Assembly: GCA_023393755.1 (NCBI GenBank)
Contig: JAEXCA010000122.1
Location: forward strand, 1 to 64,000
DNA from: Actinomycetes bacterium
GTDB taxonomy: Bacteria > Actinomycetota > Actinomycetes > Propionibacteriales > Propionibacteriaceae
Length of the DNA stretch: 64,000 nt
Direction: 5' to 3'
Shown here: piece after piece, positions 43,013-51,810 of the stretch
Position numbering within the stretch: the stretch's first letter is position 1
How the letters are laid out: the number at the start of each line of letters is the position of its first letter
Position numbers and translations under genes: made by a program
The notes under the pieces: model-generated
Databases searched by the model: none
Told to the model about the DNA's origin: nothing
Seen by the model: only the letters and a program-made list of their open reading frames with translations

Positions 43013-44176
43013 ATGGGCAAGCGAAGTCGATCGACCAGGATCGCAGCGGCGCTGAGCGCCGGCCTGCTGGCGATCTCACTCGCGGCCTGTTCGCCGTCCA
43101 CCCCCACCCCGACCCCGCGGGAAAGCCCGGTGCTCGACGAGTACGTCGTCGACCCGGACGCGAAGCTGCTGATCAGCCCGGTTGACTACGGCGACTTCAG
43201 CCTGGTCAACGCAAGGTTCAGCCTCCCGCTTGATGATCGCCCGGTCTCTCTGCAACGAAAGACCGAGAGCGGGTGGGAGGAAGTAGCCACCTCCGAGCAG
43301 AACAAGGCCGGTTCGGCAGACTTCCAGGTGAAGGTCGAACCCAACAGCACCTATCGCGCGGTCGCTCTCCAGGCGGCCGGCAGCGGCGGCCTGGAACGTC
43401 CGCCCGCGGCCACCCCGGAGGCCAGCGCCGACCAGCAGTGGATCACCGCGCTGGACACCGACTTCGACGGCGACGCGCTCGACCCCGACACCTGGGACTA
43501 CCGTGCCAGCGGCGCCTACGACGCCGGCGGACGCCACTGCTCGGCCCCCTACCCGGAGAACGTCGGGCTCGGCGACGGCACGGTGACCCTCTCGGTGACC
43601 AAGGAGACCGACCCGGAGCGGATCGCCGCGGCGAAAGCGGCCGGCTGCGAGGAACCGGGCAACTACGCCAACGCGATGATCAGCACCCAGAACAAGTTCA
43701 CCGTGAAGACCGGGATCGCGGCCGCGCGGGTCAAGTTCGCCCAGGGTCAGGGGATGCACGGCTCGGTCTGGCTGCAATCCCACGGCGGCTCGGAGATCGA
43801 CTTCATCGAGTCCTTCGGCTACGGCCGAGGGCTGACCAGCGTGATCCACGTCGACGGGCAGCGCTACCCCGCCGACAGCAAGGACACCTACGTCCACACC
43901 GAACCGGTCAAGGACCGTGCCTGGTGGGACGAGTACCACGTCTACTCGGTGGAGTGGGACTACGAGGAGCTGGTCTTCCGGGTCGACGGCATCGAGACCC
44001 AGCGGATCAAGCAGGCCACCCCCGACGTGGACTACTTCGTGGTGGTGAGCATGCTCAGTTCCGACTGGGAGCAGAAGCGGTTCAAGAAGCCGGTGCAGAA
44101 CGCCGAGGGAGTCACCCCCGCCAAGCTCCCGCAGACCATGGCGGTCGACTGGGTGAAGGTCTGGACGCCGGGCTGA
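43013..44176 (+). CDS. GH16-family lipoprotein with an extra N-terminal domain
   Basis: A 387-residue cell-surface protein. Signal peptide with lipobox SLAAC gives lipidated Cys26. A Thr/Pro linker and a short beta-sandwich-like region (about 40-125) precede the GH16 jellyroll, whose active site EIDFIE has Glu261, Asp263 and Glu266. It shares with the paralogue at 36211 the segments GGRHCSAPY, KETDP and GMHGSVWLQSHGGSEIDF. ATG 43013 was chosen from spacing to GGCGAAGG; GTG 42992 is possible. Likely trims or remodels the exopolysaccharide at the surface. Confidence 0.9.
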   Translation: MGKRSRSTRIAAALSAGLLAISLAACSPSTPTPTPRESPVLDEYVVDPDAKLLISPVDYGDFSLVNARFSLPLDDRPVSLQRKTESGWEEVATSEQNKAGSADFQVKVEPNSTYRAVALQAAGSGGLERPPAATPEASADQQWITALDTDFDGDALDPDTWDYRASGAYDAGGRHCSAPYPENVGLGDGTVTLSVTKETDPERIAAAKAAGCEEPGNYANAMISTQNKFTVKTGIAAARVKFAQGQGMHGSVWLQSHGGSEIDFIESFGYGRGLTSVIHVDGQRYPADSKDTYVHTEPVKDRAWWDEYHVYSVEWDYEELVFRVDGIETQRIKQATPDVDYFVVVSMLSSDWEQKRFKKPVQNAEGVTPAKLPQTMAVDWVKVWTPG

Positions 44177-44195
44177 GGCACCGTCGGTCTTCGTT

Positions 44196-44251
44196 GGCTG
44201 AGGTCGGCCCGCATTCCCCTGACACACCCCATGCACTCCGGAGGTCAGGGG
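44196..44251. terminator. Hairpin between convergent genes, with a repeat fragment
   Basis: CCCCTGAC (44216-44223) and GTCAGGGG (44244-44251) form an 8-bp stem between the GH16 lipoprotein and the convergent ATPase gene; the right arm overlaps that gene's stop. Just before it, GGCTGAGGTCGGCCCGCA (44196-44213) is a truncated copy of the repeat at 45641-45735. Confidence 0.5.
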
Positions 44252-45522
44252 GCCAGCACACTGAGCGGGACGGAGATCGTCCCGTCCTCGGTGACCAGCG
44301 TCGGCCCGGTAGCGGTGACGACCAATCGGAAGACCGGCTTGCCGACCAGGTCGGTTTCGATTTGGCCGATGACGTCCCGCAGGGAGTCGACCGCGTAGGG
44401 CAACTGGGTACCACTGAGCTTGACCTCGACTGCACCCCATCGGCCATCGGGAAGCGAGATGACGGCGTCGATCTCCTTGGCGTTGGAGTCGCGGTAGTGC
44501 CGCACCTCGCCACCGATTGCGGAGGCCAGCACCGTGAGGTCATGGACGACCGCACTCTCGAACAACACCCCCAGGGTGCTGAGGTCGGCCTTGAGTCGCT
44601 TCGGCCCAGCGCCGAGCGCTGCCGCGGCCAGCGCGGGGTCAGCCAGGTGCAGCTTGGGCGAGGTACGCACCCTGGCGCGGGACCGCAGGGCTGGCGTCCA
44701 AGGCTGTTGGGCTTCGACGACGAACAGCCGCCGGAGCAGCCCGACGTAGGTGCTTATGGTATTGGCCTCGATCCGCGGGGCGATCGTGCGGACATCCTCC
44801 GCGAGCGTCGTGAAGGTGACCTCGGACGCAACCGAGCGCGCGAGCGCCGCGAGGAGTTGCTTGATCACCTCCGGGTCTCGACGCACGTCTGCGATGCGGT
44901 GGATGTCGGTGCGCGCGACGTCATCGATGTAGCCACGAAGTCGATCCGCGGACTGGGACAGCGAGAGCCCGGTCATCGCGGGGAACCCCGGGCGAAGCAG
45001 GTTCTCAATCACCTCGTCGAGCTCAGGTCCGGCGGCGAGATCGGCAACTGGCAGTTCGCCCGCGAACAGGCCGGTCAGGCTCACCGTGCGGGGCGCCGGG
45101 TCGAGCTTCTCCGACCACGTCATGGTGCGCTGGCGCAGCCGCAGGAAGCGTCCTGCACCGGTGTGCCGCGTGACGTCGTCGGCAGGGACCGCGGACCCGG
45201 TCAGAATGAATCGTCCAGGCTCCGTGGCAGCGTCCACAGCCCGGCGCACAAGGTTCCACAGCGCGGGGGCCACCTGCCACTCGTCCAGCAGTCTGGGCGC
45301 TTCGCCTTCCAGGAGCGCGCGCGGCGCAACTTCGAGAACGGTCTGAACACCGGGGTCGTCGACGAGGGTGAAGGACGCCGCGGCGTTCATAGCCGTCATC
45401 GTCTTGCCAGTGGCACGAGCGCCTTCGACGACAACCGCACCGGCCGCGGCCAGCGCCTTCTGCAGGGTCGCGTCGATGATCCGCGGTCGGTACGCGTGCC
45501 CGAGCACCTTCGCCGTATCCAT
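44245..45522 (-). CDS. AAA-type ATP-binding protein of the DUF4143 family
   Basis: A 425-residue protein with Walker A in GARATGKT (about 34-41), a Walker B-like region (APRLLDEWQVAPALW) and a sensor-like ILTGSA. The C-terminal half (about 230-425) is the DUF4143 domain with the nuclease-like HYRDSNAKEIDAVI. These proteins are common, mobile across bacteria and of unknown function. It interrupts the polysaccharide locus and is flanked by repeats, suggesting a later arrival. It has its own promoter with three 23-bp repeats upstream. Confidence 0.88.
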   Translation of the reverse strand: MDTAKVLGHAYRPRIIDATLQKALAAAGAVVVEGARATGKTMTAMNAAASFTLVDDPGVQTVLEVAPRALLEGEAPRLLDEWQVAPALWNLVRRAVDAATEPGRFILTGSAVPADDVTRHTGAGRFLRLRQRTMTWSEKLDPAPRTVSLTGLFAGELPVADLAAGPELDEVIENLLRPGFPAMTGLSLSQSADRLRGYIDDVARTDIHRIADVRRDPEVIKQLLAALARSVASEVTFTTLAEDVRTIAPRIEANTISTYVGLLRRLFVVEAQQPWTPALRSRARVRTSPKLHLADPALAAAALGAGPKRLKADLSTLGVLFESAVVHDLTVLASAIGGEVRHYRDSNAKEIDAVISLPDGRWGAVEVKLSGTQLPYAVDSLRDVIGQIETDLVGKPVFRLVVTATGPTLVTEDGTISVPLSVLAP

Positions 45523-45528
45523 GCCGCC

Positions 45529-45617
45529 ACCGTACTCTCACCCGCCACCTAGGCCAAGGATTGCAGTACGTCTAAGCCAAAGATTGCAGGCGTTCTAAGC
45601 CATGCCTTGCAGGGCAG
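45529..45617 (-). promoter_or_regulatory. Promoter with three tandem 23-bp repeats upstream of the ATPase gene
   Basis: On the minus strand TTGGCC (45557-45552) and TACGGT (45534-45529) are 17 bases apart, and TACGGT ends six bases before ATG 45522. Three direct repeats of exactly 23 bases (45549-45571, 45572-45594, 45595-45617) start at the -35 box and run upstream. Each reads CTAAGCCA...TTGCAG with variation. They look like sites for a regulator acting on this gene. Confidence 0.65.
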
Positions 45618-45640
45618 TGGACCATGGGTCTTGACTCGTT

Positions 45641-45735
45641 GGCCGAGGTCGGCCCGCAGGGCCGAGTCTCGAAGCCCTGGCCGAGTCCTGACCCGTCGGC
45701 TGAGGTCGGCTCGCAGGGCCGAGTCTCGAAGCCCC
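45641..45735. repeat. Tandem copies of the GAGTCTCGAAGCCC repeat
   Basis: Copy 1 (45641-45677) and copy 2 (45698-45735) each read GGCyGAGGTCGG, a short spacer, then GGCCGAGTCTCGAAGCCC. A CGCTTCGCGCGACC block follows. The same unit lies, inverted, inside ileS at 6164-6204, and a fragment at 44196. Confidence 0.85.
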
Positions 45736-45776
45736 AGTGCGCTTCGCGCGACCCCGGGGATCGACAATCGGGTTGA

Positions 45777-46679
45777 TCAGGCCCGGCGCAGCTTCCGCAG
45801 CGCCTTGCGGGTGCGCTTGAGGTACTCCGCGACGCCCTCCATCACGTCCGGCCTGGCCTCCTCCAGCGCTTTCAGCACCCGTCCCCTGCCCATCCGGTAC
45901 GGGTCGTCGCGGAGCAGGTCGAGCTTGACCAGGGGGAGCCGACCGTCCAGCGCCAGATCCCAGAACACGTAGCTCGGGTTCCACATCGGCCTGACCAGCT
46001 CGTTCCAGGCATGACCGAGGCGACTGGCCGCACCGACGTACTCGCGGGCTGCCTCGGCCCGATCGGGCCTGGACCGCAATGCGCGGCGGTACCGGACCTG
46101 GCCGCGGAGCAACTCCACCGGGCGGGGACGCAGATACTGGCCCATCCTCAGGCCGGCGTCCCGGAAGCGGCGGCTGGCGCCCACCTCGTAGGCCCGGATC
46201 ACCTGGTAGCGATCGGAGATCGGCTCATACTCCGCCCAGAACCGCTGCGGCGCCCCGGAGTCCAGCGCCGACCGCTCGTACACCATGAACCAGCTCTGCA
46301 CATGGGGCTCGATCTCCCGGCTGGCCGCGATCCCCCAGAAGTCCGCTCCGCCCGGTGCCCGGTCGCCCAGCACGTCGGTGATCGGCGCGAACGGCCCGAC
46401 CACGGAATCGTTGCAGAGCACCACCCGGTCGTAGCCGTCCCACTCCCCGACCTGCCGCAGCCCCGCCGCCCAGCTGCCGAAGTCGTAGCCCTGATTGGGA
46501 CGGGTGACCACCTCACCATGTGCCGCCAGCGCCTCCCGGCCCTCCGCGGCGAGGGAGGGTGACGAACTGACCACCACCAGACGGGTGGTGGCCCGCGCCA
46601 GTGCCGCCAGGTACCGCAGGGTGTGGGACGGGACGATCCCGTCCGGATCGAACTGGGCGAAGACAGCGAGCGTGCGCAC
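45777..46679 (-). CDS. RgpF-family polysaccharide synthesis protein
   Basis: A 300-residue protein of the rhamnan-synthesis F family. MRTLAVFAQFDPDGIVPSHT, PNQGYDFGSWAAGL, VVLCNDSVVGPF and the HVQSWFMVYER region are characteristic. RgpF-type proteins act in rhamnose-glucose polysaccharide and other cell-wall glycans, probably as glycosyltransferases. GTG 46679 lies six bases after the stop of the DUF2142 gene. It is the last gene of a five-gene minus-strand operon starting at 51586. Confidence 0.85.
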   Translation of the reverse strand: MRTLAVFAQFDPDGIVPSHTLRYLAALARATTRLVVVSSSPSLAAEGREALAAHGEVVTRPNQGYDFGSWAAGLRQVGEWDGYDRVVLCNDSVVGPFAPITDVLGDRAPGGADFWGIAASREIEPHVQSWFMVYERSALDSGAPQRFWAEYEPISDRYQVIRAYEVGASRRFRDAGLRMGQYLRPRPVELLRGQVRYRRALRSRPDRAEAAREYVGAASRLGHAWNELVRPMWNPSYVFWDLALDGRLPLVKLDLLRDDPYRMGRGRVLKALEEARPDVMEGVAEYLKRTRKALRKLRRA

Positions 46680-46685
46680 GGCGCC

Positions 46686-48188
46686 TCAGCCAGCGTCCGA
46701 TTCGAGCAGAGCCCGCCGAGGGAGCTCCCCCGCCGGTTCGTCCAGCGGTTCGCGGACCGCACGATGCTGCGCGATCGCGAACACGGTGACGGCCGCGAAG
46801 AAGCTGAGGGCAGCCGCGCTGAAGAAGACCATCGGCGGCGGCGCCCAGTTCCACCACCACTCGACGTCGCGGTTGAGGTTGAACCACTTCTTGTCGATCC
46901 CGGTCAGATAGCGGCGCATGTTGGTGTGCAGGGCGTTGCCGTGGGCGACCCCCATCGCGAACACCACCAGAGCGGCCTGCACCGGATGGAACTGGGGACC
47001 GTCCTCGTTGTCCTCGGCCAGCGCGATCATGCCGGTGAGCACCAGCAGCGGCAGGAAGTAGCGCGGCTGGAGCGACTCCTGCAACGTCGCGTACCTCAGG
47101 GTCGCGATCGTGATCGGGATGACCGCGGCGATCGCGGCGATCAGGCCCAGGGACGTGATCTTGCGCCAGCCGGCCCGGCGGACTCCCCAGAAAACCAGCG
47201 CGACGAAGGCCCCGCCGGCCAGCACCCAGGTCGCGGACCGCAGCGAGGTGTCCAGCCAGCCGAGCCCTCTGGTGCCGAATGCACCGGCATAGAACTGCGG
47301 GAGATCCTGGAGTCGCTGCAGCCAGCCGCCCCGTGGCGGGCGCGGGTTGATCGGCGTGATCGTGCTGAGGATCTCCGCCGAGCCCAGCGAGAGGCTCCAG
47401 AGCACGGCGACCAGACCGATCACCCCCGCGATGCCGCCGTAGATCAGCGTGCGCCGACCCACCTTCGCGGTGGCCAGCCAGGCCAACCCGATCGCCAGTG
47501 CGGCGTAGGCGGCGGAATCCGCCCGGGCCGCCGTCCCGAGAATGATCCCGAACAGGCAGAGCACGCCCAGCGCGATCCTGCGCGGCCGTTCGGTCGCCCG
47601 GATGAACTCCACCGCGCTGGCCCACACCAGGGTGGCCGAGGTGAACGCCCAGCCACTCGGGTTGACCGAGGCCACCACGAAGACACCCAGGGGAATCATC
47701 GGGATCAGCGCCCCGATCATGTAGCTCTCCCGTTTTCCCGGTCTGGCCAGGAACAACAGCGCCGCCAGACCGACGGCGTAGATCAGGGAGTTGACCAGCC
47801 GCATCACCAGTACCGACCCGACCACCGACGGCCCGGCGAACACCCCCATGAACATGTAGAACCCGTTGGGGTAGTAGCTCAGGAAGTTGAACCGATCGGT
47901 CTCGATGGTCTGGCCGCTGTCCAGCGGACACGTCCCGGCCATCTCGGGCTGGAAGGCGTAGCACGGGGTCAGCAGCAGATCCAGCGGCACCACCCGGGTG
48001 GTCTCCACCGCGCCCGGCGCACACAGACCCTCCCGCGGACCGAGCGCGCACCAGGCGCTGACCAGGTGGAAGTCCTCGTCCGGGGACGATCCGGGCGGGG
48101 AGGCCAGGCTCCAGCCGGCCAGCGCCAGGAACAGGAAGACGGGATACAGCAGCCAGCTGTGGCGCCCAACCGCGGACAGGACCTTCAT
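46686..48188 (-). CDS. DUF2142-family polytopic membrane protein
   Basis: A 500-residue protein with about 12 membrane helices. The N-terminal helix is followed by the extracytoplasmic SPDEDFHLVSAWCALG, the typical DUF2142 opening where the acidic residues resemble GT-C catalytic loops. GT-C-like proteins use lipid-linked sugars on the outer face; a role in modifying the exported polysaccharide is plausible but unproven. ATG 48188 overlaps the upstream glycosyltransferase stop by four bases. Confidence 0.85.
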   Translation of the reverse strand: MKVLSAVGRHSWLLYPVFLFLALAGWSLASPPGSSPDEDFHLVSAWCALGPREGLCAPGAVETTRVVPLDLLLTPCYAFQPEMAGTCPLDSGQTIETDRFNFLSYYPNGFYMFMGVFAGPSVVGSVLVMRLVNSLIYAVGLAALLFLARPGKRESYMIGALIPMIPLGVFVVASVNPSGWAFTSATLVWASAVEFIRATERPRRIALGVLCLFGIILGTAARADSAAYAALAIGLAWLATAKVGRRTLIYGGIAGVIGLVAVLWSLSLGSAEILSTITPINPRPPRGGWLQRLQDLPQFYAGAFGTRGLGWLDTSLRSATWVLAGGAFVALVFWGVRRAGWRKITSLGLIAAIAAVIPITIATLRYATLQESLQPRYFLPLLVLTGMIALAEDNEDGPQFHPVQAALVVFAMGVAHGNALHTNMRRYLTGIDKKWFNLNRDVEWWWNWAPPPMVFFSAAALSFFAAVTVFAIAQHRAVREPLDEPAGELPRRALLESDAG

Positions 48189-49216
48189 CTCACCTCACCG
48201 ACCGCATCCAGCCATTCCGTCGCCCAGGCAGCGTAGCTGTAGCCGCGCACCACGGCATCCTCGGCTCCCCTGCCGAGCTCCGCCCGCTCCTGCGGGGCGG
48301 CCCGCAGCAGTTCAACCAGCGCATCGACCCAGCCGGCGGAGTCCCGAGGGGACGGGTACCCCAGGTCGGCGGAGACCTTGGCGTTCGCGCCGACCGGACT
48401 CACCACCGCGGGCAACCCGGCCGCGGCGTACTGGAGAACCTTGTAGGCACACTTGCCCCGCTCGATCGGGCCGTCGATCAAGGGAGCGATCGCCAGGTCG
48501 GACGAACTCATCGACGCCGCGACCTCCCTGCTCCACTGCACCCGGTCCACCATCCGATCGAGGGCGCCCAGGCTCCGGTCCCCCGCGCTGATCAGGACCA
48601 GCCGGGCACCGGTGGCGGCGTGCACCTTCAACAGCTCCGCGGCGAAGGCCTCCACGTAGACCTCGGTGGAGGGCGAACCGAGCCAGACCAGGCGCGGAAC
48701 GTCGCCGACCTCGAAGCTCTCCTTCGTCCGGTAGTCGGAGGGCTCCACGCAACTGGGGATGAACCGGACGTCCTGGTTGTGCTCGGCCGCCCACTCCGCG
48801 AGCAGTTGGTTGCCCGCGATCACCCGGTCGACCGCCCGGACCGATCGCAGGCAGCTCTCCGCTCTCGACCAGATCCGCTGCACCCCGGTGCGGGGCGTCC
48901 ACATGATCGCGTCGTCGAAGTCGAATACCGACAGCGTCGAGTTCGCCGCCAGCCGCTCGGCGAGCCGCCCGGAGGTGAAGGGCGAAACGTCGCGTTGGAT
49001 CAGGACCCGGTCATGGCGTCTGCGGACCAGGGCCCTGGTGCGCAGCTCCGCGGCCGCCACCGCCACCGGATGGCGGAGCACCGTCCCCGGCGCGTTGTTC
49101 GGCAGCCCGGCGTAGTCGTGCACTCGCGCGGAGATCCCGGTGTGCGCTATCCAGTCGAGGAACCGCACCCGTGCGGAGGAGCCGGCCGGCCCGTACGGAA
49201 GAAAGGCCTCAAGCAT
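48185..49216 (-). CDS. GT-B glycosyltransferase (GT4-like)
   Basis: A 343-residue protein with a GT-B fold. PSCVEPSDY, VPRLVWLGSPSTEVYVEAF and ERGKCAYKVLQYAAAGLPAV are the donor-site features of GT4-type enzymes. ATG 49216 (MLEAFLPYGPAGSSARVRF) is chosen over a longer open frame. It overlaps the ligase stop by eight bases, which supports this start. Donor and acceptor sugars are not predictable. Confidence 0.87.
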   Translation of the reverse strand: MLEAFLPYGPAGSSARVRFLDWIAHTGISARVHDYAGLPNNAPGTVLRHPVAVAAAELRTRALVRRRHDRVLIQRDVSPFTSGRLAERLAANSTLSVFDFDDAIMWTPRTGVQRIWSRAESCLRSVRAVDRVIAGNQLLAEWAAEHNQDVRFIPSCVEPSDYRTKESFEVGDVPRLVWLGSPSTEVYVEAFAAELLKVHAATGARLVLISAGDRSLGALDRMVDRVQWSREVAASMSSSDLAIAPLIDGPIERGKCAYKVLQYAAAGLPAVVSPVGANAKVSADLGYPSPRDSAGWVDALVELLRAAPQERAELGRGAEDAVVRGYSYAAWATEWLDAVGEVR

Positions 49217-50636
49217 CGCGGCCCAGCCAGCCTCGCCCGTCCGGTGGACTCCAGCCCGGAGCGGGGGCGTCCCACCCGGTATCGCCCTCGCGCTGCCGCG
49301 CGCTGGCACCGTGCCAAGCGACGATCAGCGCCAGGACCAGCCACATCAACTGGCGCAGGAGCGTCCCCTCATAGCTGCTCTCGACCATGCAGATGACCAG
49401 CAGGCCGACGAAGGCCAGGCCGGTGATCCTGCGGGTGCCCTCGCTCACGCTCCGGTAGGCCCTGGCAAACCACGGCACCACCAGCATCGCGAGGCTGACC
49501 ACGAACAGCGTCCCGAAGATGACGCCCGAGTCCACCAGTGCCTGCAAGTAGGTGTTGTGGACGTCGACCTCGCTCGCACCGGGTCCGAAGCCGAGGAGTC
49601 GCTCCGAAGCCCGCTCCAGTGCCTGCCGGTACAGGGCGAACCTGCCGTTGTCGTCCAGGCTCAGCCGGCCGTCCAGCGAGACGCCGCGTCCCTGGACGGC
49701 GGTGAGACCCAGCAGCACCAACACCGATCCCCCGACCACCGCCAGAACGGTGACGACCACGGTGCCGACCCGCTGGCTCCGCTGCCTGGCCCGAGCCCAG
49801 CGGGAGCCCGGCTTTGTCAGGAACCAGACGCCTGCCATCACCACCAGCGCCAGCATGGCGCCTCGGCTGAGCGTCAGGGCGATGGCCGCGACGGTGATCA
49901 GGGCGGTCACCTTCAGCCACATCCGGTCGAGCAGCCGACCGGCGTACCAGACCACCGGCGCGATCAGCACCAGGAGCGTCGCCAGGTTGTTCGACTTGCC
50001 GATCAACGAATGGGACAGCCGCGCCGTCCAACCCCATGGATCCTCGGCGGTCGCGGGCGGCTCGAACCCGGGAAGGCCCACGAAGGTCGCCGTCGAGGAA
50101 GCCACCAGCAGCAGGGAGTACACCCCCAGCAGGCCGGCGAGCTGTCCAGCGGGACGGCCGGTGCCGAAATCCAGCACGAGCAGGTACACCACCAGGGCCT
50201 CGGCGGCCACAATGGTGGCCACCAGGGTCTCGCCGGAGCTCACCGTCCAGGTCATCGACAGCAGCGTGACGGCAAACTGGACGATCAGCGCGACCAGGAC
50301 GATCCGCGGGCCCCACTCCATCCGTCTGCCGGCGAGCCGGCGAACCACGAAGACCAGACCGAGCGGTACCAGGGCCAGGTCGAACACCGACACCGTCTCC
50401 GAGCCCAGCGGCACCCGCACCGGATGGGCGGCGAGCAGCACCATCAGCATCAGCAGCCACAGGCCGGCGCGCGAACTCTTCTGATCCGGCGCGCTCGGCC
50501 AGTCCCGGCGGGCCCGGCCGGCCAGCCAGTTCCGGGTCGCGGGCGGGAGGAAGGCGTTGCCGACCGGCGACCCGATCGGCCATCTCTCTCGCGCGGCGCG
50601 CCAGGGGCCCTCGTTGAGGCCTTCGACCACGCTCAT
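49209..50636 (-). CDS. O-antigen ligase / Wzy-type polymerase
   Basis: A 475-residue membrane protein with ten or more helices. The large extracytoplasmic loop typical of the Wzy_C/WaaL family contains LERASERLLGFGPGASEVDVHNTYLQALVDSG, in which His and Tyr near the end match the family's catalytic region. In a Wzx/Wzy pathway it would polymerise lipid-linked repeat units. A 45-residue polar N-terminus precedes the first helix. It overlaps both neighbours (8 and 4 bases). Confidence 0.88.
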   Translation of the reverse strand: MSVVEGLNEGPWRAARERWPIGSPVGNAFLPPATRNWLAGRARRDWPSAPDQKSSRAGLWLLMLMVLLAAHPVRVPLGSETVSVFDLALVPLGLVFVVRRLAGRRMEWGPRIVLVALIVQFAVTLLSMTWTVSSGETLVATIVAAEALVVYLLVLDFGTGRPAGQLAGLLGVYSLLLVASSTATFVGLPGFEPPATAEDPWGWTARLSHSLIGKSNNLATLLVLIAPVVWYAGRLLDRMWLKVTALITVAAIALTLSRGAMLALVVMAGVWFLTKPGSRWARARQRSQRVGTVVVTVLAVVGGSVLVLLGLTAVQGRGVSLDGRLSLDDNGRFALYRQALERASERLLGFGPGASEVDVHNTYLQALVDSGVIFGTLFVVSLAMLVVPWFARAYRSVSEGTRRITGLAFVGLLVICMVESSYEGTLLRQLMWLVLALIVAWHGASARQREGDTGWDAPAPGWSPPDGRGWLGRDA

Positions 50637-51586
50637 GGCGTGTCCACTCCTCGTCCCTGGCGAGCGGGGGAGTCGAGCACGGCCACCGATCCGGGATTCC
50701 GCAACTCCGCCGAGACGAGCCGGAAGGCCTCTGCCCTGATGGCCGGGCCCTCGGCCTGCCGGGTCAGCCCCCGAGTGAGCAGTTCAAGCGCGAAAGGCAG
50801 CCTCAGCGCGGCGCGGGGCAACCGTGGGTAGCGACCACGCAGATACCTGGCGTGACTCACCCGGTTGGCTAGATAGGCCCGTCCGCCGGACGAGCGGTAG
50901 CTCACCCCGGCGACGTGGCGGCCGACGACGGTCCCGACCATCGCCACCCCTCGCTTGGCCCGGGCGCGGTCGCAGTAGTCCACGTCCTCGAAGTAGAGCT
51001 CGAACCTGTCGTCGAGCGGATTGGCCTGGTAGTAGGCGGTGGTCTGCAGCAGATAGGCGCCGTCCAGCTGCGGCACCGGCTGGAGCTCGCCTGCCTTTAT
51101 CGCGCCGGCGCCGTTGAACCGGGTGCCGACCAGGGCCTGCACCAGCGTCGAGGCCCAGGTCACCCGCCGCTTGGCGTTCGACGGCCGGATCATGCCGGCG
51201 GAATCGAAGAACTCCGCCTGGCCGTCGCCGACCAGCACTCCGCCGACGACGTCGACCCGCTCCAGAAAGGGAACCAGCAGCAGCGGGTCGGCCAGTAGTT
51301 CCACATCGGGATTGAGGATCAACAGATGGGTGCAACCGGCCGCCTCCAGCTTCGCCGCCGCCAGGTTCACCCCGCGGGCGAAGCCCACATTGCCGCCGGG
51401 GTCGAGCACGGTCACGTCCAGCCCCGGGTGGTCGGCGGCCACCTGCCTCAAGGAGTCGATCTGGCCGCTGTTCTCCGAGATCGCGACCAGCGCGTCGGGG
51501 TGGTGGGCCGCGATGGACGTCAGGCAGTCGGAGAGCGTCGCGTCGGAATTGTAGGTGACGACGGCGATGCCCAGCCGGACCTGCAC
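50633..51586 (-). CDS. GT2 glycosyltransferase, WbbL-like
   Basis: A 317-residue family 2 enzyme: LGIAVVTYNSDATLSDCL, GGNVGFARGVNLAAA, LLILNPDVEL and YFEDVDYCDRARAKRG. It resembles dTDP-rhamnosyl transferases that extend a lipid-linked sugar. It is the first gene of the five-gene minus-strand operon. The GTG start at 51586 has no strong ribosome site; a TAGACT box (minus strand of 51628-51633) may be its -10. Confidence 0.88.
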   Translation of the reverse strand: MQVRLGIAVVTYNSDATLSDCLTSIAAHHPDALVAISENSGQIDSLRQVAADHPGLDVTVLDPGGNVGFARGVNLAAAKLEAAGCTHLLILNPDVELLADPLLLVPFLERVDVVGGVLVGDGQAEFFDSAGMIRPSNAKRRVTWASTLVQALVGTRFNGAGAIKAGELQPVPQLDGAYLLQTTAYYQANPLDDRFELYFEDVDYCDRARAKRGVAMVGTVVGRHVAGVSYRSSGGRAYLANRVSHARYLRGRYPRLPRAALRLPFALELLTRGLTRQAEGPAIRAEAFRLVSAELRNPGSVAVLDSPARQGRGVDTP

Positions 51587-51810
51587 CTCACCACCCGCCC
51601 ATCATCGACCTGTCAACACGCCTCGCGAGTCTACCGGATGCCACCGGACAACCCCGGTCGTGGCGTCCGGTCCATACGGTGATGATCGCCGCTCCGGAAC
51701 CCGGGGCGGCCTCGGGTGGGCCTCACTGCACGGCGATCGGATGATATGGGGTCGCGACGGGGCAGGCCCTAGACTGAAGGCCGCTCGCCTGTTGACTCCC
51801 GAGGGGACCG
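51587..51810. promoter_or_regulatory. Divergent promoter region
   Basis: 224 bases between divergent glycan genes. A TAGACT box faces left (minus strand of 51628-51633), and another TAGACT faces right (51770-51775), 36 bases before ATG 51811. No matching -35 boxes were found. Confidence 0.4.
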
